Shown: in pieces, positions 58,650 to 64,000 of the stretch
How the letters are laid out: each line of letters opens with the position of its first letter
Numbering within the stretch: position 1 is the first letter of the stretch
Source: Armillaria gallica
Taxonomy: Eukaryota > Basidiomycota > Agaricomycetes > Agaricales > Physalacriaceae
Assembly: GCA_037576215.1 (NCBI GenBank)
Contig: JBANDB010000001.1
Coordinates: 4,278,001-4,342,000, forward strand
Direction of reading: 5' to 3'
Length of the DNA stretch: 64,000 nucleotides
Notes under the pieces: generated by a model
Told to the model about the DNA's origin: nothing
Databases searched by the model: none
The model's input: only the letters and a program-made list of their open reading frames with translations
Translations under genes and position numbers: made by a program

Positions 58650-59417
58650 CTATCACACCTGCAAAGATGGGGGTGCCAATGCTTTGTGACCATCCCACCC
58701 ACACTTTGCACCAAAGCAGGCCCTAGACAATTCAAAGCAATCTTTGTCAGATATGAAGAAGGTCATATTGGATGGCGAGTATGTGATCTTACAGAGAAGT
58801 ACCACTTCTCGTGGGACATCAAATTCAATGAGAACACTCTCAGACATCTGAGCTCAAAACAATTCCACAAATCAAATAACCCAGATATCCCTGACCCTGA
58901 CCCTGCTTCCACTTGATCCAAAAGAAACATCAAACCCACTGAAAAAATGACCAACATCATCCTGGGTAAAAAAACAAGATTACATTCTTCCTCACTTACA
59001 ATCTACAGAAGCAACATCTGCTTTTGCAGCCTTTTTCTGAGCTGAAAGCATGATGAATTCTCTCAAACCCATGCTAGACTCTACCATCACCACCTATCCC
59101 CATTCTATGCTCTCCTACTCCACTCCCAACCAGTCCAACAAACACTTCTGGGACACCTCCAAACCTCCCCTGTCCTACAAAGAGGCCATGGCCTGACCAG
59201 ATACTGACCTGTGGCAGATAGCCATGGACAAGGAGCACAAGAATCTTATAGACTAAGAGGTAATTGTGGAATCTTTCCTCCCTGCAGGTAAGAAAGCTAT
59301 CGGTGCCAGATGGACCTTTACAAAAAAGATCTTCCCCGAGATCATTGAAAAGGCTAGGCTCATTGCCCAGGGATTCACACAACACCCTGACAACTATGGA
59401 GATACCTACACACCTGT
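58650..59417 (+). pseudogene. Outer copia element: region between integrase and RT, start of RT
   Basis: Continues the outer copia after the inner copia. The first frames give a GHIGWRVCDLTEKYHFSWDI segment (post-integrase domain). At 59,190 onward RT begins with SYKEAMA, LWQIAMDKEHKNLID, AGKKAIGARWTFTKK and LIAQGFTQHPDNYGD, ending TYTPV at the L1 insertion. Stops include TGA after EAMA. Confidence 0.8.
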
Positions 59418-62400
59418 TGATGAGCCTAGACTTCTGTGGCAACAGCAACACCCAAAACTCAGAGGGAGCTTAGGCAATTAACATGGTAACACAGCAATCA
59501 AGGTGTCATGTGTGTGAGTGGTTTGGTGCCCCTCCATGCGGTCAATTCCTCAATAACACAAGATATACTGCAACTTTTCAGTCAGCAAAGTAGTACTCTT
59601 GGTCAAGGAGTACTAATAGATGTTGGCTGTAAGCCAGAAAGGATCTCAATAAACAAGATGGGACAGAATCTGGTATGACTTGAATACCAAGAAACCATGA
59701 TAGAAACTATGAAAATGGTCTAGAAATCATGAAGATGGATCTAGAAATCGTAGCAATACACCAGAAATCATGGGGAAGGACTAGAAATTGTGACAATGGA
59801 CTAGAAGATGTCGAAATAGCCTAGTAAATGTGGCTTGGGGTGTACCTAATATTGTAAGTTGAAACAATAGCAATAAACATACTGAAACTGCAAGAAACTG
59901 GTAGAAATTGTAGTAACTGAGGTGCTGAGTGGGGTGCTGTGGCAATAGATGCACAGCAACTCTGAACAATGGTGAAGATGGAGGTGATCCTATGGAGCAC
60001 GATGCTGAACTAGGCCTACACAGAGGCAATACTGAACTGGGCAATGAAAATGATGGCGATGTAGAAGGTGAAAGTGATGAAACAATCCTATGTGGTGAAA
60101 CTGAAGCAATGTTGTGGCAGTCAAAGACAAAAGCAAGTTATTGATGCAAGATTTCATGTATTGGTGCAATATATGAGCCAACCAACAATGTTAAGAGTAA
60201 AGCAAGTGGTGAGGGATAACTTGGAGTAACTGTAGCTGACTGGTAATGCCATAGCCTTGTCAACTGGGTAAGAACTAGCTCTAAAAATGTGGTTTCTACC
60301 TAGTTTTTATACTACAAGTATGATTTTATAAATAGAATATTCATTGAAGCCTTAGTAAGGCTGTAAGTCCTTGGCTTTTGTAATAGCCACAGTAAACATA
60401 TGGTATCTATGGTTCTAAAGTAACAGCAAGTCCTCAACATTGCCATGTATGGATGCAAACCATGTGGTTTTATTGAGCGATGAGCAGATCATGAGGTGCT
60501 GTGTAGCTGTGGATTATTGAGCTGCAGTTGCCATGCTGAGGTGTACACTTGTGGCAATGATAATTCAAGGTCTTGGCACTATAACAGCCTTAGTAAACAT
60601 GGTCTGTAGTTGCTGTGGCTGTAATTATCGTAGCTGAAAGGGTACTTGCATCAATCATGTCATTTCATCAAATAATTGATGGGCACATCAACTAGGTGCT
60701 TCTGAGTGATGTAGCAACTCCGTTGAAGAGCTTTGTGGCATGCACTGGTGAAACTAAGAGTGGCCTAGCGTGAACACACACCAAACCTACACTCAACCCC
60801 ACTAACACACACACACCAATCTCTATAAGTGCAGAGGGGAGCAAGGAATTTAATTCTACTTGTGCACTGACAGTATCTCAACAAATCTCAAGAGCTCTCT
60901 CTCAATGGCCCGATGCAACACAAAGTAACCAGCAATATCTCAAGTTCTCTTTATTTCTCCTCTAAAGCTTTTTACAAGAGAGCACAGAGTACCACGCAAC
61001 CCTCAAGGCAAAGACTTTTATAATTTATACAAACGGACACACAGATCTGTGAAAATGACACAGTCCGCACAGTGAGCTCACTAAGTACGAATCGCTGCTA
61101 GGTCCAACTGCGCATGACTTTGTCTTCTTCTTAGCTCGCTAAACCTGAATCCCAACTGGTTATGACAAAAGTCCGTTCAGTGAGCTCGCTAGTACAAAGT
61201 GCCACTAGGTCCAACTGCGCACACCTTTGTATTACTCTAGTCTGCTAAACCTGACTCCCAACTCGTCACAAATGAGGCCCTCGGCACTCTCAAACAAATC
61301 ACAATATACCCTCAAACAAACAGGTATTGCACCCTGCAAGCTCACTAAGTAACAAGGCACCGCCAGAGTTCTTTCAGCTGGCATGCACCTACTACACCTA
61401 GTGCAGCTGTCACAGAGTAGCCTGATTAGGCCAATTCCCACACAAAATCCTCAATTCTCTCTTACACTGCACCAGAAATGGAACAGAGCTTTCTCTCAGA
61501 TGATATCCAGTCAACTCTCAAGGCCGGTGCAGCTTCACTGCCTCCGAATCTCTTATTTATCTCAAGTAAACCGAAGTTTATTATCCAAAATGTTTCTCTG
61601 GTTCTATTTCTCTGCGAGCTTGCTATAACCAACAAACCCGGAAGCCAACTAATGACTCTCTCACCAAAATACAGTCTCTCGGCACTTGTCTGTCACAATT
61701 TCCAAGGCTAGCGACTAGCAGGCTCACTATGCAAGACAGGAGACCCACAGATTCTGAGCTAAACCTTTTAAATGCAACTCAAGCCGTTCGCACTGTGCCT
61801 TAGCAGAGAAGAGGGCAAATAGTAACTTGGATTGTACACTGCCTAACTGTACTACTTATATACTATGAGCGAAAGATGATTACAAACAGTCCATGAGTAC
61901 AGAAAAGGGTATAGATATTTTGATGCATTTCTATGGTTTTCGATGTCAGTCTGCCACAGCTGTGGTATTCCTTGGCAGATGAGTCAGACTGCCTCTGATT
62001 GGTCTCATCAAGGTGTTGCGATGATGGTGCATGTCACAGTCACCTCCGTGGGCCTAGGACCTTGGCAGCTGGCGATTAAGCCCACGGCATTTCTCTTCTG
62101 GAGCTCCTTTCTGGTGGACAGCTCCTTTCTTAGGCATATTAGCCATCGGGTCCTTCAGATTGCTAGCAAACATGCTAATCTCTCAGCCAAAACCCTTGTC
62201 TTGGGCCTGCCTCATGATATTTCTCCATTTCCGTCCTTGCACAAGATTATCTCCGGATCTTCAGGCACCATGCTTCTTTCATTAAGTGAGCACATGGTTA
62301 TCATCATTATGTTGCGATCCACCTCTAAGTTCATCCTACTGATGCGAGTGCAGGTCAAGCTTATTGGAAGGAGTGAGCTTGCTAAATGCCCTTTCTGTCA

Positions 62401-62892
62401 AGCCTGCCCTTCCGGTACAGCACTATGACCAAGTCCTTGGTTAGCTCTGTTGTTTCCATTGACATACTGCGACATTGCTTCAGTAACCTCACTTAGATTA
62501 TGTATCCACATGTCTGCTTAGCAAGCTCCCTAAGTGTAGCCTATAAGCTAATGCTTAAACATGCCAAATCGCGAATTTACATGGGTAGCCACACCACAGG
62601 CGTGACACCATTTTAGGATGATTGTTGATCAAAGGTGCCTTGCTGTGATGGGATATGGTAATTGTGATGTGAGGCAATCTGGGAAGGATAACAGAGTGCA
62701 TGAGGAGTGGATGTCATAGTTTTAGGACTGTATCTGAATGTTTGTGGCACATACTGTGGAAATCCATGGTATTATCAAGAGTTGGCAGTGTTATAGAGTA
62801 TGTGGGGATTATAATAGAGTTGTTTTGAAGGTATTGGGTGATGAATGGATAAATCCTCAAATTCTGAGCATACAGAGCCTGGAGGCTCATCA
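59418..62892 (+). mobile_element. L1 family solo LTR-like element, copy 4, TSD CTGT, with nested L2 LTR
   Basis: Starts TGATGAGCCT and ends AGGCTCATCA, flanked by CTGT at 59414-59417 and 62893-62896. The outer copia frame TYTPV-AKII is restored on removal. It is the most divergent L1 copy. An L2 LTR occupies 60,724-62,607. Confidence 0.8.
60724..62607. mobile_element. Solo L2 LTR, copy C, TSD CCGT/CCAT
   Basis: 1,884 bp, starts TGAAGAGC and ends CGTGACA, colinear with the gypsy LTRs but clearly more diverged. Flanks are CCGT (60720-60723) and CCAT (62608-62611). The uninterrupted L1 copies have CCGTATTGGG or CTGTATTGGG here. It holds many copies of the GAGCTYRCT palindrome (61,071; 61,131; 61,178; 61,612; 62,372). 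No gypsy internal sequence is adjacent. Confidence 0.8.
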
Positions 62893-64000
62893 CTGTGGCA
62901 AAAATCATCAGTGTCCATATTGTTTTCGCACTTGCAGCCAAAGATGACCAAGAACTCTTTACCTTCGATGTCAAGGCTGCCTTTCTCAACATGCCACTCT
63001 CATAGGAAGTATATATCTGTCAGATACCTGGCTTCTCCCTCTCTGACCCCAAGAAAGTTCTCTGCTTGTGCAAGGCCTTCTACAGACTTAAGCAATTCTC
63101 TCATGAATGGTACAAAACACTATGCAAGGCCATGGATTCTATCAGATTCGAAAGTTGCATTGTGGACCCTGCTGTCTTCTACAGTCAATGGAGCTCTCCC
63201 CTGGACCCCTCTATCACCATGCCCACAGATGGTTCTGACCTCTTTATCATCATCCCTGTTCACATTGATGATGGCCTATCCACAACCAATTCCAGATCTC
63301 TGTACCTGTAGATCATTGTGCAACTTAATAAGATCTTCAAGGTCAATGATCTTGGCCCAGTGGAAGTTTTCCTTGGCATCAGGATTGATTGTGACTGTCA
63401 CAACAAAAAGCTCTGACTATCACAGAAGGACTACATTGCAGACCTCTTACACATGTATGACATGGATGATGTCAACCTGACCTCAGTCCCTCTATATAAA
63501 AAACTAGTCATACAAAGCTGGCAATCACACTCTCCAAGAAGTTGATGATAAGAACCTTACCTTATACTTCCAACACCTTAACAGCCAACTCCTTTACTCC
63601 ACTGTATGCACTCGACCTGATCTTTCCTTCACTACAGCTGCCCTTGGTCAGTACAATGCCAATCCTACTCATGCAGTTGCATCTGCCACAAAAGGAGTTC
63701 TACGCTATCTTGCTGGTACTTGTGACTATGCCCTCCTTTATGGGGGTGAATATGCAAAAGATGCCATCAAAGGACTAGACATCTCTCTCTCCAATGTGGC
63801 ATTTACAGATGCCAATTGGGGAACAGACAATACCAACCACAGGAGCTTCTCTGGCTTCACCATCTTTCTCTATGGCAGACTTATCTCATGGTCTAGTGCC
63901 AAGTAAAAGTCTATGGCCCTGTCCTCGACCAAATCAGAGTATATAGCACTCACACACATGATGAAGGAACTACTGTGGATCATTCTGTTTACAAACACCC
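62893..64000 (+). pseudogene. Outer copia element: RT and RNase H, runs off the window
   Basis: RT continues with KDDQELFTFDVKAAFLNMPL (about 62,950), KAFYRLKQFSHEWYKTL and IIPVHIDDGLSTTNS. The last holds an HIDD active-site variant (about 63,260). It then gives LNKIFKVNDLGPVEVFLGI. RNase H is seen as CTRPDLSFTTAALGQYNAN, VAFTDANWGTDNTNHRSFSG and ALSSTKSEYIALTHMMKEL up to the last base. Stops and frame changes occur, for example TAG at about 63,309 and TAA at 63,904. The 3' LTR lies beyond the window. Confidence 0.85.

Overview
The window looks like nuclear DNA of a filamentous basidiomycete, most likely an Agaricomycete. Introns are 43-76 bp with GT..AG ends, and the gene families are typical of that group: a HET-type protein, a caspase-fold protein, a 7TM-like membrane family, a bHLH regulator with the basidiomycete-style basic helix, and a PsiD/phosphatidylserine-decarboxylase-like enzyme. 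The Ty3/gypsy, Ty1/copia and hAT elements fit too. No bacterial, organellar, rRNA or intact tRNA features were seen.

Layout. (1) Bases 1 to about 16,500 have ordinary CpG content and carry mostly broken gene remnants: a Cyt-like pore-former relic, a bHLH relic, a decarboxylase relic, a HET-protein tail, a membrane-protein fragment and a caspase-fold fragment. One short gene at 6214-6465 is intact, with a TATA box. Decay here is mainly by single-base indels and scattered stops. (2) At 16,593-17,838 lies an intact six-exon gene for a 328-residue multi-pass membrane protein. It sits at the point where CpG becomes scarce. (3) From about 18,000 to the end is a nested pile of transposable elements, strongly CpG-depleted, decayed mainly by C-to-T and G-to-A changes that turn CGA into TGA.

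Nesting. A hAT transposase (minus strand, 29,728 to 23,339) is split by a 1,654-bp LTR-like element (family L1) and a 1,763-bp one (family L3). A 20-kb Ty3/gypsy element (29,967-50,001) follows, with two 1,712-bp LTRs (family L2), a primer-binding site and a polypurine tract. Its gag-pol is on the minus strand and is itself interrupted by an L1 and an L3 copy. Between the end of pol and the 3' LTR it carries about 6 kb with two intron-bearing genes in antisense orientation. One of them has a Zn2Cys6-like cysteine pattern and the other a CCHC knuckle. An outer copia element (50,006-52,071, 58,650-59,417 and 62,893-64,000) is split by a complete inner copia (52,072-58,649, 5-bp duplication CTATC), which is split by an L1 copy. 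A fourth L1 copy splits the outer copia again and itself contains an L2 solo LTR.

The most interesting signals are as follows. The L1/L2/L3 elements always duplicate 4 bp whose central dinucleotide is CG, TG or CA, and mismatches between paired duplications fall exactly at that CpG. The giant gypsy element and its solo LTR are studded with a palindrome close to TTAGCGAGCTCGCTAA, and the same element encodes an antisense protein with a possible DNA-binding cysteine cluster. A separate 1.3-kb block holds 18 copies of ACTAGT. Family L3 carries four to six repeats of a tRNA B-box-like sequence.
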